Of a stretch of 64,000 bases of DNA, positions 30,636 through 40,098 are shown one piece after another (within the stretch, counting starts at the first letter, position 1; each line of letters begins with the position of its first letter). The translations under genes were made by a program, and so were the position numbers. The stretch is from the NCBI GenBank assembly GCA_015075545.1, contig JABTUC010000002.1, positions 669,792-733,791 on the forward strand, written 5' to 3'. A model generated the notes under the pieces. It did no database searches and was not told the DNA's origin. It saw only the letters and a list, made by a program, of their open reading frames with translations. The stretch comes from Ideonella sp. (GTDB taxonomy: Bacteria; Pseudomonadota; Gammaproteobacteria; Burkholderiales; Burkholderiaceae_C).

Positions 30636-31825
30636 TTCCGCGCTTCAAGCCCGACATCGGCTGGGCCGAGCTGGGCGCGCTCACCGCGCGCTGCGCGGGT
30701 GCCGTCGAGCGCTTCGAGCGCGAATTCGCACGCAGCTTCGAGGCCAGCGAAGCGGTGGCGTTTCCCTATGGGCGCAGTGCGTTGTGGGCCTTGCTGCAGG
30801 CACTCGAGTTGCGCGGTGCCGAGGTGGTGATGCCGGCATATACCTGCTCGGTGGTGGCCCACGCGATCAGCCTGAGCGGCAATCGGCCCCGCTTCGTCGA
30901 CATCCGTCTCGGCGACTACAACATGGATCTCGAGCGTCTGCCGGCGACCATCGGCCCTGGCACGCGCGCGATTGTCGCGACGCACCTGTTCGGCTATCCA
31001 CTCGATCTCGGGACGCTGGAGTCGATCGTCGCCGAGGCGCAGGCGCGCCACGGCCACAAGATCTGGCTGATCCAGGACTGCGCCCACGCATTCGGTGCGT
31101 CGTGGCACGGGCGACCGGTCGGCAGCAGCGGCGACGCGGCCCTCTATGCATTCAACATCAGCAAGTCGATGACCGCCATCTTCGGTGGCATGTTGTGCTT
31201 TCGCGATGCCGCGCTGGCGCAGCGGGTGCGCCAATGGCGCGACCGCTCGTTTCGCCGGCCCGGCATCCTCAAGCCCTGGCTGCGGCGCCTGTATCTGCTC
31301 GCGGCCAAGGCGGCGTTCTTCGAGCCCGTCTACGGCGCGACGCGCTGGCTGCAGGAACGGACACCGCTGCTGGATCGTCTGACGCGCTCGTACCACCTCG
31401 ACGACCGCATCGCGCTGCCGCCGGATCACCTCGACCGCATGCTCGACGTCGAGGCGGCGGTGGGCCTCGCCCAACTGGTCAAGTATCCACACTACATCGC
31501 GCGCAGACGCGCGCACGCGGCCTTTTACGACGAGCAACTGCCGCGCAAGCCCGGCTGGGTGCTGCCGCCGCTGGTGGAGGGTGCCACCTACTCGCACTAC
31601 GTGGCGCGTGTGCCGGACCGTGCCGGCAGCATCCGCGACGCGGCACGGCGCGGCGTCCATCTCGGTGAGTTGATCCAATACAGCGTGCCCGCGCTGAGCA
31701 GCTACGCCGCCGGCGCCGACGCGTGCCCCAACTCGCTGCTCGCCAGCCGATGCACGGTCAACGTTCCGCTTCATCCCAGCATGAGCGAGCGGCAGCTCCA
31801 GCAGGTGGTCGATGCATTGCGCTGA
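30632..31825 (+). CDS. DegT/DnrJ/EryC1-like PLP aminotransferase
   Basis: 397 residues of fold type I PLP enzyme: VVMPAYTCSVVAHAI, LIQDCAHAFGASW (PLP ring Asp) and NISKSMTAIFGG with the probable Schiff-base Lys. It is divergent from the WbpE and PseC proteins in the window, with long insertions around WLRRLYLLAAKAAFFEP. The substrate is probably a nucleotide- or lipid-linked keto sugar. It overlaps the GNAT gene by 14 nt, so the two may act in series: amination then acylation. Confidence 0.8.
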   Translation: MIPRFKPDIGWAELGALTARCAGAVERFEREFARSFEASEAVAFPYGRSALWALLQALELRGAEVVMPAYTCSVVAHAISLSGNRPRFVDIRLGDYNMDLERLPATIGPGTRAIVATHLFGYPLDLGTLESIVAEAQARHGHKIWLIQDCAHAFGASWHGRPVGSSGDAALYAFNISKSMTAIFGGMLCFRDAALAQRVRQWRDRSFRRPGILKPWLRRLYLLAAKAAFFEPVYGATRWLQERTPLLDRLTRSYHLDDRIALPPDHLDRMLDVEAAVGLAQLVKYPHYIARRRAHAAFYDEQLPRKPGWVLPPLVEGATYSHYVARVPDRAGSIRDAARRGVHLGELIQYSVPALSSYAAGADACPNSLLASRCTVNVPLHPSMSERQLQQVVDALR

Positions 31826-32450
31826 AGGTCCGACCACGCTGGCCGGCACGCAGATCGTGCGGTTGGGCGGCCACTTCGTCGAACCCCTGGTGGGACTGCA
31901 TGTCGCTGCACTGGCCGGCGATGTGCTGCCAGCGTTGGGGCCGGCCTTCTTGCGGCGGTATTACGCGGCGGTGCTGCGAACCGACTCGCAAGCGGTGCTT
32001 GGCGCCGTTCGCGCGGGTGATCTGCTGGGCTTCTGCCAGTTGGCCATGGCGCCGATGTCGATCAGCGCCGTGCTCGCGTCTGCACCGCTGTCTGTCCTGT
32101 CGATCCTGCGGCTTGGCCTGCTCCACCCGAAGATGCTGCGGCGCGGCCTGGCGATGGCCACTCGACCGGAACCGGTGCGTGCAATGCCCGAGATCGCCTT
32201 CATCGCCGTTGGGGTCCGGTTCCAGCGCGGCGGTATCGGTCGCGCACTGGCCTCTGCGGCAACAGCGATGGCTGCCGAACGTGGAGTCGCCGAGATCTGC
32301 ACCAAGACGTCCAACGAAGCAGCCCGTGCCCTCTACGAGCGGCAGTTCGGCGCGCGCGTGGTCGCCACCCGCAGTGCCGCGGGGCGCACCTACTGGCATC
32401 TGGCCTGGCGCACCGGCGCGCCGGAAGGCGCACACCATGTCGCGGCTTGA
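31812..32450 (+). CDS. GNAT family acetyltransferase
   Basis: 212 residues with the acetyl-CoA binding region IAFIAVGVRFQRGGIGRAL (R/QxxGxG/A form) and CTKTSNEAARALYERQFGAR at the C-terminal side, typical of GNAT enzymes. Likely N-acetylates the amino sugar made by the preceding aminotransferase; this pairing is inference from the 14-nt overlap on each side. Confidence 0.78.
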   Translation: MHCAEGPTTLAGTQIVRLGGHFVEPLVGLHVAALAGDVLPALGPAFLRRYYAAVLRTDSQAVLGAVRAGDLLGFCQLAMAPMSISAVLASAPLSVLSILRLGLLHPKMLRRGLAMATRPEPVRAMPEIAFIAVGVRFQRGGIGRALASAATAMAAERGVAEICTKTSNEAARALYERQFGARVVATRSAAGRTYWHLAWRTGAPEGAHHVAA

Positions 32451-33873
32451 GCAACTGGGCCGGGATTCGCTGGTCTACGGGCTCGGCGCCGTGGTGGCCA
32501 AGGGCATCGGCTTTCTGCTGCTGCCGGTGTACACGCGCGTGTTCTCGCCCGCCGACTACGGCGCGATCGAAATGCTCACCACCATCGCCGCGCTTCTGTC
32601 GGCTGTGTTGGCGATGGGCATGGATTCGGCGCAGTCGTTCTATTTTTTCCAGTGTAGGGAAGGCGGCCGGGCCGAGCGGGCCAGGCTGATCTCGGCGATC
32701 TTGCAGTGGCGCCTGATCTGGGGCACGGCCATCGTCGCAGCCGCCACGGTGGCGTCGCCGCTGCTGAACGCCGCGCTGTTCGGCGGTCACCTGAGCTGGC
32801 CGTACTTCGCTGTGGCCTTCGCCGGCGCGCTGTTTATGCAGTGGATGAGCCAGAGCGTCGAGGTGTTCCGGCTACTTTATCGGCCCTGGCCGTATGTGCT
32901 GGTGACGCTCGCGCAGTCGCTCGGTGCCGCGGCGTTGATCCTGCTGCTGGTGATCGGTTTCGACCAAGGCCTGCTCGGCTACTTCGTCGGCTCCACGGTG
33001 GCCACGGTTTTCGCGGCCGTGGTGGGTTGGTACGGTGCGCGCGACTACCTCGATCTCGGCACGCTGCATTCGCATTGGTGGCCGCGCCTGCTGCGGTTCG
33101 GCGCACCGCTGGTGCCCGCGGGCGTGGCAATGTACGTGATGAACACGTCGGACCGTTGGTTCATCCTACACTATCAGGGAGAGGCGGCGCTGGGCATCTA
33201 TGCGGTGGGCGCCAGGTTCGCGCTGGTGATGGCGCTGGTGATCGAGACATTTCGCAAGGCGTGGTGGCCGATCGCGATGGACGCCATGCACAGCGCCGAT
33301 GGCCCGCAGACCTTTCGCACCATTGCGCGCGTGTTCATGGGAGCCGGTGTCGCGATGGTGGTGTACATCACCTTCCTGTCGCCGTGGCTGGTGCGCTGGT
33401 TCACTGCGCCCGCGTTCCACGACGCTTGGCCGCTGGTCGGTGTGCTGGCCTGGCAGTCGCTCTTTTACGGCTTTTACCTGGTCGCGTCGGCAGGTATCTG
33501 GAAGGCCGAACGCACGAAAATGGCGATGCTGATCATGTTCTTGGCAGCGGCAATCAACATCGGCTTGAACTGGTTGTTGGTGCCGCCGTTCGGTGGCGTG
33601 GGCGCGGCGGTGGCGACGGCGCTGTCATTCGGTGCCTGGATCCTAACGGCATTGTGGATGAGCGAGCGGCTGTGGCGTGTGGGCTTTCCACTGGGCTGGC
33701 TTGGCGCGCAGGTGGGCCTGGGTGCGGTCGCGATGGCCTGGTTGATCGCCACGAGACCCGAGATCTGGCTCGGTGCACTCGTCGCCCATGCGGTCGTCGG
33801 CGTGCTACTGGCCACCAGCGTGGCCCGCAGCAGTTGGGGTGCGCTCAGGCGAAGGGGCGCGAACCATGCATGA
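32437..33873 (+). CDS. Wzx-like polysaccharide flippase (MOP superfamily)
   Basis: 478 residues, about twelve to fourteen transmembrane helices, starting GLGAVVAKGIGFLLLPVYTR, the classic N-terminus of oligosaccharide flippases, and with INIGLNWLLVPPFGGVGAAVAT near the C-terminal repeat. It moves lipid-linked oligosaccharide units across the inner membrane. A second Wzx-type gene lies on the minus strand at 50634. It overlaps both neighbours. Confidence 0.88.
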   Translation: MSRLEQLGRDSLVYGLGAVVAKGIGFLLLPVYTRVFSPADYGAIEMLTTIAALLSAVLAMGMDSAQSFYFFQCREGGRAERARLISAILQWRLIWGTAIVAAATVASPLLNAALFGGHLSWPYFAVAFAGALFMQWMSQSVEVFRLLYRPWPYVLVTLAQSLGAAALILLLVIGFDQGLLGYFVGSTVATVFAAVVGWYGARDYLDLGTLHSHWWPRLLRFGAPLVPAGVAMYVMNTSDRWFILHYQGEAALGIYAVGARFALVMALVIETFRKAWWPIAMDAMHSADGPQTFRTIARVFMGAGVAMVVYITFLSPWLVRWFTAPAFHDAWPLVGVLAWQSLFYGFYLVASAGIWKAERTKMAMLIMFLAAAINIGLNWLLVPPFGGVGAAVATALSFGAWILTALWMSERLWRVGFPLGWLGAQVGLGAVAMAWLIATRPEIWLGALVAHAVVGVLLATSVARSSWGALRRRGANHA

Positions 33874-35470
33874 GCATGGCGTCATCACGGTGGCCCGGCG
33901 CATCGGCTCGGCGGTCGGCCCGCTGGGTTGGATCGAAGCCCTGCTCTATCTGGCGCTGACGCCGCTGTTCACGGCCGTCGCCTGGGTGCGGTCGCTATGG
34001 GCCGCACGTGGATTGTTGGCAGGACGTTGGTCGCACTTCCAGGGCTTTCACCCGCTGAATGTGATGACCTCGTTCTTCTACCGGACCCAATGGCTCAACA
34101 TCGAGCGCTTTGGCCGGCACGGTGTCAGTCCTTTGGTGGGGCTCGGGGAGCACCCGTTGAGCCGTTGGTTCCATCTGACGCTGTTGTCCAGTTGCCTGTA
34201 CGCGAACGCCGGCGCCGTGACCACGCTGCTGGGCACGCTGGCCTGGGTCGCGCTGCATCTGGTCTGGCTCGACGGTGGCGCTGCGGGTTGGACGCTGGCC
34301 ACGGTGGCGGTGCTGTGGGCGAGTTCGACGGCCTACGCCATGGCGTTCACGCGCCAGAACTACAACATCCTGGGCTGGATGTGGCTGCCGCTGGCAATGC
34401 ACGGCGCGCTGACGGAGCAATGGACCCTGGCATCACTAGCGTGGCTTGCCGCTTCGCTGTCCAGCATCACCGTGATCTTCACGGCTGTCCCGTTGATGGC
34501 CGTGTTGGCTTGGCATACCGGCAGTGCGCTGCCGCTGCTGGTGCTACTGCCGGCGCTGGTCAAGGTCGCTGCGCACGTGTTGCCGCTGATGGGCGGAGGC
34601 GGCCTGCGGCCGGCATTGCTGAACGTGGCGAAGATGATCGGCATGACCAGCGCCAGCGTGCGCTACAAGCGCCAATCGATGCGGCCGCGGCCGTTCACCG
34701 TGTACTTCATCGTCATCTATGCCGTCGGCTGTGCCCTGCTATGGGCCGATCGAGGGCCACCGGCGCTGCCGCTCGCCGCCCTCGCGCTGGTGGCGATCAA
34801 CCAGGTGCTGCTGCGTTTCGCCGATGAGCAGTCGGTGATAGTGATGTTCATCTCGGTATTCGCCGCCGAGCTGCTGGCGTCGGCGCCGTCGGCGTTGGCA
34901 CTGGCCGGGTTTTGGGTTGTCGCCAATCCGTTGCCCGTGTTCCTGGGCCTTTGCTCGCCGCAACGCGATCGCAGTATCGTGCGCGTGCAAGTTCGGCCGC
35001 CGTACGACCATTCGCGCCTGCAGGCTGGGCTAGAGCGGTTCTTGCGCGACGTGCCGGCCGGGCAGCGCGTGCTGTTCGCATTCGGCGACCCGGGCGGTGT
35101 CTACGAAAACGTGTTCGACGGCTATCGCAACCTGATCGAGCTGCCGCTGTTCGTCGCGGCGACGCGCGGTGTGCACCTGTTCCCCGACTGGTATGCGGTG
35201 GCCGAGACCAACTACCAGGGCGCTCCCGAGTTCTGGGGCCGTTCGGTCGGCCAGGTGCGTGCACTGGCCGCGAGCTGGCGCGCGCAGCACGTGATCGTCT
35301 ACCACGACTCCGGTGCCGAGCTGGATCACGACTGGTCAGCGGCCGGCTTCCGCCTCCAGGCGACGTTCGATTGGGGTGAATGGCTGCACGAGCTCGATGG
35401 CATCGCGCTGTGGCGCTCGTCCAAACCGCCCTGTTGGCGGCTGCTGGCAGTGCCAGACAATCAATCATGA
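33866..35470 (+). CDS. Polytopic membrane protein of unknown function (polymerase candidate)
   Basis: 534 residues. The first 370 or so are strongly hydrophobic with about ten transmembrane segments and a cytoplasmic or periplasmic loop YRTQWLNIERFGRHGVSP. The last 160 residues are soluble and mixed alpha/beta (RVLFAFGDPGGVYENVFDGY, HVIVYHDSGAELDHDW). I do not recognise the family. Position between a flippase and a nucleotide-sugar epimerase makes it a candidate Wzy polymerase or GT-C transferase, but no diagnostic motif supports either. It ends in a 4-nt overlap with the next gene. Confidence 0.6.
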   Translation: MHEHGVITVARRIGSAVGPLGWIEALLYLALTPLFTAVAWVRSLWAARGLLAGRWSHFQGFHPLNVMTSFFYRTQWLNIERFGRHGVSPLVGLGEHPLSRWFHLTLLSSCLYANAGAVTTLLGTLAWVALHLVWLDGGAAGWTLATVAVLWASSTAYAMAFTRQNYNILGWMWLPLAMHGALTEQWTLASLAWLAASLSSITVIFTAVPLMAVLAWHTGSALPLLVLLPALVKVAAHVLPLMGGGGLRPALLNVAKMIGMTSASVRYKRQSMRPRPFTVYFIVIYAVGCALLWADRGPPALPLAALALVAINQVLLRFADEQSVIVMFISVFAAELLASAPSALALAGFWVVANPLPVFLGLCSPQRDRSIVRVQVRPPYDHSRLQAGLERFLRDVPAGQRVLFAFGDPGGVYENVFDGYRNLIELPLFVAATRGVHLFPDWYAVAETNYQGAPEFWGRSVGQVRALAASWRAQHVIVYHDSGAELDHDWSAAGFRLQATFDWGEWLHELDGIALWRSSKPPCWRLLAVPDNQS

Positions 35471-36558
35471 AACTCGTCACCGTGCTCGGTGCACGTCCAC
35501 AGTTCATCAAGGCCAGCGTGGTCAGCAGCGCGCTGCGAGAGGCCGGTGCGTTGCGCGAGATCGTGCTGCACACCGGGCAGCACTTCGACGCCAACATGTC
35601 GCAGGTCTTCTTCGACGAGCTCGGCATGTCGCCCCCGGCGCACCACCTCGGCATCCACGGCGGTGGCCACGGCGAGATGACCGGGCGCATGCTGGCCGAG
35701 ATCGAGCGGGTGCTGCAGGCCGAGCGGCCGCAGGCGGTGCTCGTTTACGGCGATACCAATTCGACGCTGGCGGGCGCGCTGGCGGCGGTGAAGCTGCACA
35801 TCCCGGTCGCGCACGTCGAGGCCGGGCTGCGTTCGTTCAACTGGGCCATGCCCGAGGAGATCAACCGCATCCTGACCGATCGCATCTCGCATTGGCTGTT
35901 CACGCCCACGGATGCGGCGCAGCGGCATCTGGTACGCGAAGGTACGGCCGAATCGCAGATCTTCCCGGTCGGTGACGTGATGTACGACGTCGCGCTGCAC
36001 CACGGCGCCCGGGTCGGTGCCGGTGGCGGGGTGCTGGCGCGCCTGGGCCTGGCGCCGGGTCGATACCTGCTGGTCACCGTGCACCGCGCCGAGAACACCG
36101 ACGATGCCCAACGCCTGCGCGTGATCGTCGATGCGCTGGCGGTCATCGCGCGTGAGATGCCAGTGGTGTGGCCGCTGCATCCGCGCACCCGCCAGGTGCT
36201 GGCGGCTGGCGTGCAGGGCGCCGACCCGAGCCAGGGCCTGCACCTGATCGACCCGCTGGGCTACCTCGACATGGTGCAGTTGGAGAAGCATGCCGCAGTG
36301 ATCGCCACTGACTCGGGCGGTGTGCAGAAGGAGGCGTTCTTCCACAAAGTGCCGTGCGTGACGCTGCGCGACGAGACCGAGTGGGTCGAACTGGTCGATG
36401 CGCGCTGGAATCGCCTCGCACCGCCTAGGTCGGTGCAGGAGGTCGCGACAGCGATCCTCGCCGCCGTTGGCAGCGCGGGCGAACCGGTCGAGCCTTACGG
36501 ACGTGGCGACGCCGCGCAGCGCATCGTGCAGCGCCTGCGAACCGATCTGGGTGCGTGA
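35467..36558 (+). CDS. wbpI: UDP-GlcNAc 2-epimerase family, WbpI-like
   Basis: 363 residues of the GT-B-like nonhydrolysing 2-epimerase fold, with GARPQFIKASVV, HTGQHFDANMSQVFFDELG, YGDTNSTLAGALAAVKLHIPVAHVEAGLRS and the C-terminal DSGGVQKEAFF. The QFIKA and HFDANMSQVFF forms are those of WbpI, which converts UDP-GlcNAc(3NAc)A to UDP-ManNAc(3NAc)A, rather than of WecB. With wbpB, D and E in the locus this completes the route to the manno uronic acid, except for WbpA. Start ATGA overlap. Confidence 0.82.
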   Translation: MKLVTVLGARPQFIKASVVSSALREAGALREIVLHTGQHFDANMSQVFFDELGMSPPAHHLGIHGGGHGEMTGRMLAEIERVLQAERPQAVLVYGDTNSTLAGALAAVKLHIPVAHVEAGLRSFNWAMPEEINRILTDRISHWLFTPTDAAQRHLVREGTAESQIFPVGDVMYDVALHHGARVGAGGGVLARLGLAPGRYLLVTVHRAENTDDAQRLRVIVDALAVIAREMPVVWPLHPRTRQVLAAGVQGADPSQGLHLIDPLGYLDMVQLEKHAAVIATDSGGVQKEAFFHKVPCVTLRDETEWVELVDARWNRLAPPRSVQEVATAILAAVGSAGEPVEPYGRGDAAQRIVQRLRTDLGA

Positions 36559-37823
36559 AGCTGCTCTACATCGACCACTACGCCGGCGGACCGGCGTACG
36601 GCATGGAATACCGGCCGTTCTACCTGGCGCGCGAGTGGGTTCGATGCGGCCACCAAGTGACGATCGTCGCCGCGACGCAGGCGCACGTGCGGAGCCGGCA
36701 GCCCGTGGCCCACGGCGCGTTCACGCGCGAGGTCGTCGATGGCGTGTCGCACGTCTGGTGTCGCACGCCCCGCTACCAGGGCAACGGCGTGGGCCGGGTC
36801 ATCAACATCGCGGCTTTCCTGCGCCGGTTGCGACAGTGGCGGCGCTGGCTCGACTTCGAGCCTGATGTGGTGATCGCCTCGTCCACCTACCCGGCCGATA
36901 TCGGGCCGGCACGCGCCATCGCGCGCGCCCATTCGGCGATGCTGGTGTGGGAGGTGCACGACCTCTGGCCGCTGTCGCCGATCGAGCTGGGCGGCATGTC
37001 GCGGCGGCATCCGTTCGTGATGTGGATGCAACGCGCCGAGAACATTGCCTGCGGCCACAGCGATCTGGTGGTGTCGATGCTGCCGCTGGCCGAAGCGCAT
37101 TTGCGCGAGCACGGTCTGCCGGCAGGCAGGTTCGTCTATGCGCCCAACGGCATCGACCCGCAGGAGTGGTCGGCCGCACCAGTGGCGCTGCCCGCCGCGC
37201 ACGCCGCGGCGATCGGCGATGCGCGTGGCCGCGGCGACGCGCTGGTGGCCTATGCCGGCTCGCACGGCCTGGCCAACGACCTGGGCAGCCTGATCGATGC
37301 CGCGAGCCGGCTGAAGGATGAACCGGTCACCTGGCTGCTGGTGGGCACGGGGCCCGAGAAGGCGGCTCTCGAGCGAAAGGTGGCGCAGCAGGGCCTCGCG
37401 CGGGTGAAGTTGCTCGATCCCGTGCCCAAGGCCTGCATTCCCGAACTGCTTCGCCAGATGGACCTTCTGTATCTCGGACTGCTGCCGCACTCGCTGTTCC
37501 GTTTCGGCATCAGCCCGAACAAGCTGATGGACTACATGATGGCGGGCCGGCCGGTGGTATGCGCCATCGAGGCCGGCAACGATCCGGTTGGCGAAGCCGG
37601 TTGCGGCGTCACCGTGCCGCCGGGCAACCCCCAGGCCATCGCCGACGCCGTCAGGCGGTTGGCGTCGATGCCGGGTTCCGAGCGCGACGCCATGGGCGAG
37701 CGCGGTCGGGCCTACGTGCTGGCGCGGCATACTTACCCGGTGCTGGCGCATCGCTTCATCGAAGCCATCCAGTTGCACGAGCGCGCGCGGCCGTTGCGCA
37801 GCGCTCATGCTGCCGCCCGATGA
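36555..37823 (+). CDS. Family 4 glycosyltransferase
   Basis: 422 residues, GT-B fold. N-terminal DHYAGGPAYGMEYRPFYLA and WEVHDLWPLSPIELGG, then the C-terminal donor domain with YAPNGIDP, LVGTGPEKAAL and FGISPNKLMDYMMAGRPVV. This pattern is that of the WbuB-type glycosyltransferases of O-antigen clusters. Acceptor and donor are unknown; coupling to wbpI suggests transfer of the diacetamido uronic acid, an inference. GTG start in a GTGA overlap. Confidence 0.85.
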   Translation: MKLLYIDHYAGGPAYGMEYRPFYLAREWVRCGHQVTIVAATQAHVRSRQPVAHGAFTREVVDGVSHVWCRTPRYQGNGVGRVINIAAFLRRLRQWRRWLDFEPDVVIASSTYPADIGPARAIARAHSAMLVWEVHDLWPLSPIELGGMSRRHPFVMWMQRAENIACGHSDLVVSMLPLAEAHLREHGLPAGRFVYAPNGIDPQEWSAAPVALPAAHAAAIGDARGRGDALVAYAGSHGLANDLGSLIDAASRLKDEPVTWLLVGTGPEKAALERKVAQQGLARVKLLDPVPKACIPELLRQMDLLYLGLLPHSLFRFGISPNKLMDYMMAGRPVVCAIEAGNDPVGEAGCGVTVPPGNPQAIADAVRRLASMPGSERDAMGERGRAYVLARHTYPVLAHRFIEAIQLHERARPLRSAHAAAR

Positions 37824-37887
37824 GCGCGCACGGCCGCCTCGGAGCGCTCGGCGCCGCAGTGCGCCGCACGCAGGATCGCCAGTGACC
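37821..37887 (+). repeat. 67-nt dispersed two-hairpin element, copy B
   Basis: It begins with the TGA of the GT4 gene and ends with the GTG-ACC of the next gene, exactly as copy A at 4494-4560. It has the GAGCGC/GCGCTC hairpin followed by GTGC-GCC-GCAC, then CAGGAT that serves as Shine-Dalgarno. The two copies share the first half closely and keep stems in the second half with the arms exchanged. Confidence 0.6.
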
Positions 37888-38589
37888 GCGCCGATGCCCC
37901 ACGACGAAGCGGCGGCGGTGGCCGAGCGCTACGCCCGACGCGAAGCCACCGATCTCTACAGCCTGCTGAGGCCCAACGTCTGGCAGTCTGTGCACGAGCG
38001 GCAACGCGCGATGCTGCGCTTGTTCGCGCGGCTGGGCTGGCATGACCTCTCGTCGCGCCGCGTGCTCGAGGTGGGCTGCGGCACGGGCGGCAACCTGCTC
38101 GAGCTGCTGCGCATCGGCTTCGCGCCGCGCAACCTGGCCGGCATCGAGCTGCTGCCCGAGCGCTTCGCCCACGCGATGCAGACGCTGCCCGCCGGCGTGG
38201 TGCTGATGCAGGGCGACGCCTCGCTGGTCAAGCTGCCCGACGAGAGCGAGGACATCGTGCTGCAGTCCACCGTGTTCTCGTCGCTGCTCGATGCGCCGTT
38301 CCAGTGGCGGCTGGCGCAGACCATGTGGCGCTGGGTGCGCCCGGGTGGCGGCGTGCTGTGGTACGACTTCACGGTCGACAACCCGCGCAACCCCGACGTG
38401 CGCGGCGTGCCGGTGGCGCGCATCCGCGAGCTGTTTCCCACCGGGCGCGTGCAATACCAACGCCTCACGCTGGCACCGCCGCTGGCGCGCCGCGTGTGCG
38501 CATTGCATCCGGCGCTGTACCCGGTGTTCAATGCGATTCCGCTGCTGCGCACGCACGTGCTGGCGTGGATCGAGAAGCCACCATCCTGA
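37882..38589 (+). CDS. SAM-dependent methyltransferase
   Basis: 235 residues with motif [18 protein letters not shown], an acidic GIELLPERF and [11 protein letters not shown], then [24 protein letters not shown] 37882 sits six bases after AGGA in the repeat element and is taken as start; ATG 37894 is four codons further in. A role in modifying a sugar residue of the glycan is inferred from location. Confidence 0.78.
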   Translation: MTAPMPHDEAAAVAERYARREATDLYSLLRPNVWQSVHERQRAMLRLFARLGWHDLSSRRVLEVGCGTGGNLLELLRIGFAPRNLAGIELLPERFAHAMQTLPAGVVLMQGDASLVKLPDESEDIVLQSTVFSSLLDAPFQWRLAQTMWRWVRPGGGVLWYDFTVDNPRNPDVRGVPVARIRELFPTGRVQYQRLTLAPPLARRVCALHPALYPVFNAIPLLRTHVLAWIEKPPS

Positions 38590-38596
38590 TGCCCGT

Positions 38597-39763
38597 ATGA
38601 GCAAGCCGTTTCTGCCCTTTGCGATGCCCGACATCGGCGACGACGAGATCGCCGAGGTGGTCGACACGCTGCGCTCGGGCTGGGTCACCACCGGGCCGAA
38701 GGCCAAGCGCTTCGAGGCCGACTTCGCGGCCTTCCTCGGTGATGCGTCGCTGCACTGCATCGCGGTCAACTCGGCCACGGCCGGCTTGCACCTCGCGCTC
38801 GAGGCACTGGGCATCGGCCCGGGCGACGAGGTGATCACCACCACTCACACCTTCACCGCCACCGCCGAGGTGGTGCGTTACCTCGGTGCCGACGTGAAGC
38901 TGGTCGACATCGACCCCGCCACGCTCAACATCGACCCGCGGCTGATCGAGGCGGCCGTCACGCCGAAGACCAAGGCGATCATCCCGGTGCACTACGGCGG
39001 GCTGGCCGCCGACATGCCGGCGATCCTCGCACTCGCGCAGCGCCGCGGCCTTGCGGTGGTGGAAGACGCCGCACACGCGCTGCCCACCACCAGCGGCGGG
39101 CGGCTCGTCGGCACGCTGGCCAGCGACGCCGCAGTGTTCAGCTTCTACGCCAACAAGACCATCACCACCGGCGAGGGCGGCATGCTGGTCACGCGCGACG
39201 CCGCGCTGGCCAAGCGCGCGCAGGTGATGCGGCTGCACGGCATGAGCCGCGATGCGTTCGATCGCTTCACCGCGCAGGTGCCGAGCTGGTACTACGAGAT
39301 CGTGGCGCCCGGATTCAAGTACAACCTCACCGACATCGCCGCGGCGATCGGCCTGCAGCAGCTCAAGAAGGCGCACGCCTTCGCGCAGCGGCGCACGCAG
39401 ATCGCGCAGCGCTTCAATGCGGCGTTCGCGCGGCTGCCGGTGCTGACGGCGCCCGAGCCGCCGGCGGGCGAATTGCACGCCTGGCACCTGTACCCGCTGC
39501 GCCTGCGCGACGATGCGCCGGTCGGTCGCGACGCGCTGATCGAGCGGCTGTTCGCGCGCGGCATCGGCTGCAGCGTGCACTACATCCCGCTGCACCAGCA
39601 GCCGTACTGGCGCGAGCGCTACGGCCTCACGGCGGCGATGTTCCCGCACAGCCAGCGCGTCTACGAGCGGCAGCTCAGCCTGCCGATCTACACGCGCATG
39701 AGCGACGCCGACGTCGAGCGGGTGATCGACGCGGTACGGGGCGCCCTCGGTGGCGGCGCATGA
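38597..39763 (+). CDS. DegT/DnrJ/EryC1 sugar aminotransferase
   Basis: 388 residues with [12 protein letters not shown] (PLP Asp), Schiff-base Lys in [16 protein letters not shown] and the C-terminal [17 protein letters not shown]. This is the form of aminotransferases acting at C4 of UDP-4-keto-6-deoxy-HexNAc. The WbpM/CapD-like dehydratase 1.4 kb downstream would make that substrate, so the pair probably yields a 4-amino-4,6-dideoxy sugar. It is followed by a toxin-antitoxin module. Confidence 0.87.
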   Translation: MSKPFLPFAMPDIGDDEIAEVVDTLRSGWVTTGPKAKRFEADFAAFLGDASLHCIAVNSATAGLHLALEALGIGPGDEVITTTHTFTATAEVVRYLGADVKLVDIDPATLNIDPRLIEAAVTPKTKAIIPVHYGGLAADMPAILALAQRRGLAVVEDAAHALPTTSGGRLVGTLASDAAVFSFYANKTITTGEGGMLVTRDAALAKRAQVMRLHGMSRDAFDRFTAQVPSWYYEIVAPGFKYNLTDIAAAIGLQQLKKAHAFAQRRTQIAQRFNAAFARLPVLTAPEPPAGELHAWHLYPLRLRDDAPVGRDALIERLFARGIGCSVHYIPLHQQPYWRERYGLTAAMFPHSQRVYERQLSLPIYTRMSDADVERVIDAVRGALGGGA

Positions 39764-39790
39764 GAGCCGGCCGGTCGCAGGCGATCCGCG

Positions 39791-39826
39791 CTTGATGCGG
39801 TGATGCAGTAGAATCAACGCATCAAG
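39791..39826 (+). promoter_or_regulatory. Inverted repeat, likely VapBC operator
   Basis: CTTGATGCG (39791-39799) and CGCATCAAG (39818-39826) are perfect 9-bp arms with an 18-nt spacer, ending 16 nt before the antitoxin ATG. A TAGAAT (39809-39814) between the arms is a possible -10 element. Such a site fits autoregulation by the VapB-VapC complex. Confidence 0.6.
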
Positions 39827-39842
39827 ACAGGCGAGGCAGATC

Positions 39843-40091
39843 ATGCGAACCACGCTGGACATCGACGACGACGTGTTGCGTGCCGCGAAGGATCTGGCGC
39901 GTCGCGAGAAGCGCTCTGCCGGCGAGGTGATCTCTCGCCTGGCGCGCCACTCCCTCACCGGCGGTGCGATGGCGCCTGTGGCGCCGGCCAAGGCCCAGCC
40001 CGTGGTAGGGGGCTTTAGGCCCTTCGCACCGCGCGGCGCCGTGGTGTCGAACGACCAGATCGACGGCTTGCGCGACGCGGAAGGTGTCTGA
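39843..40091 (+). CDS. vapB: Ribbon-helix-helix antitoxin (VapB-like)
   Basis: 82 residues with an N-terminal ribbon-helix-helix DNA-binding segment MRTTLDIDDDVLRAAKDLAR and EKRSAGEVISRLARHSL, then a disordered toxin-binding tail containing GFRPFAPRGAVV. It neutralises the PIN toxin encoded next and represses the pair. A 9-bp inverted repeat upstream is the likely operator. Confidence 0.85.
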   Translation: MRTTLDIDDDVLRAAKDLARREKRSAGEVISRLARHSLTGGAMAPVAPAKAQPVVGGFRPFAPRGAVVSNDQIDGLRDAEGV

Positions 40092-40098
40092 TCGCGCC

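Noticed and set aside
39792-39814. TTGATG as -35 with TAGAAT as -10 for the first vapBC module
   Set aside because: The spacer would be 11 nt, too short for sigma-70; only the -10-like box and the operator were kept.
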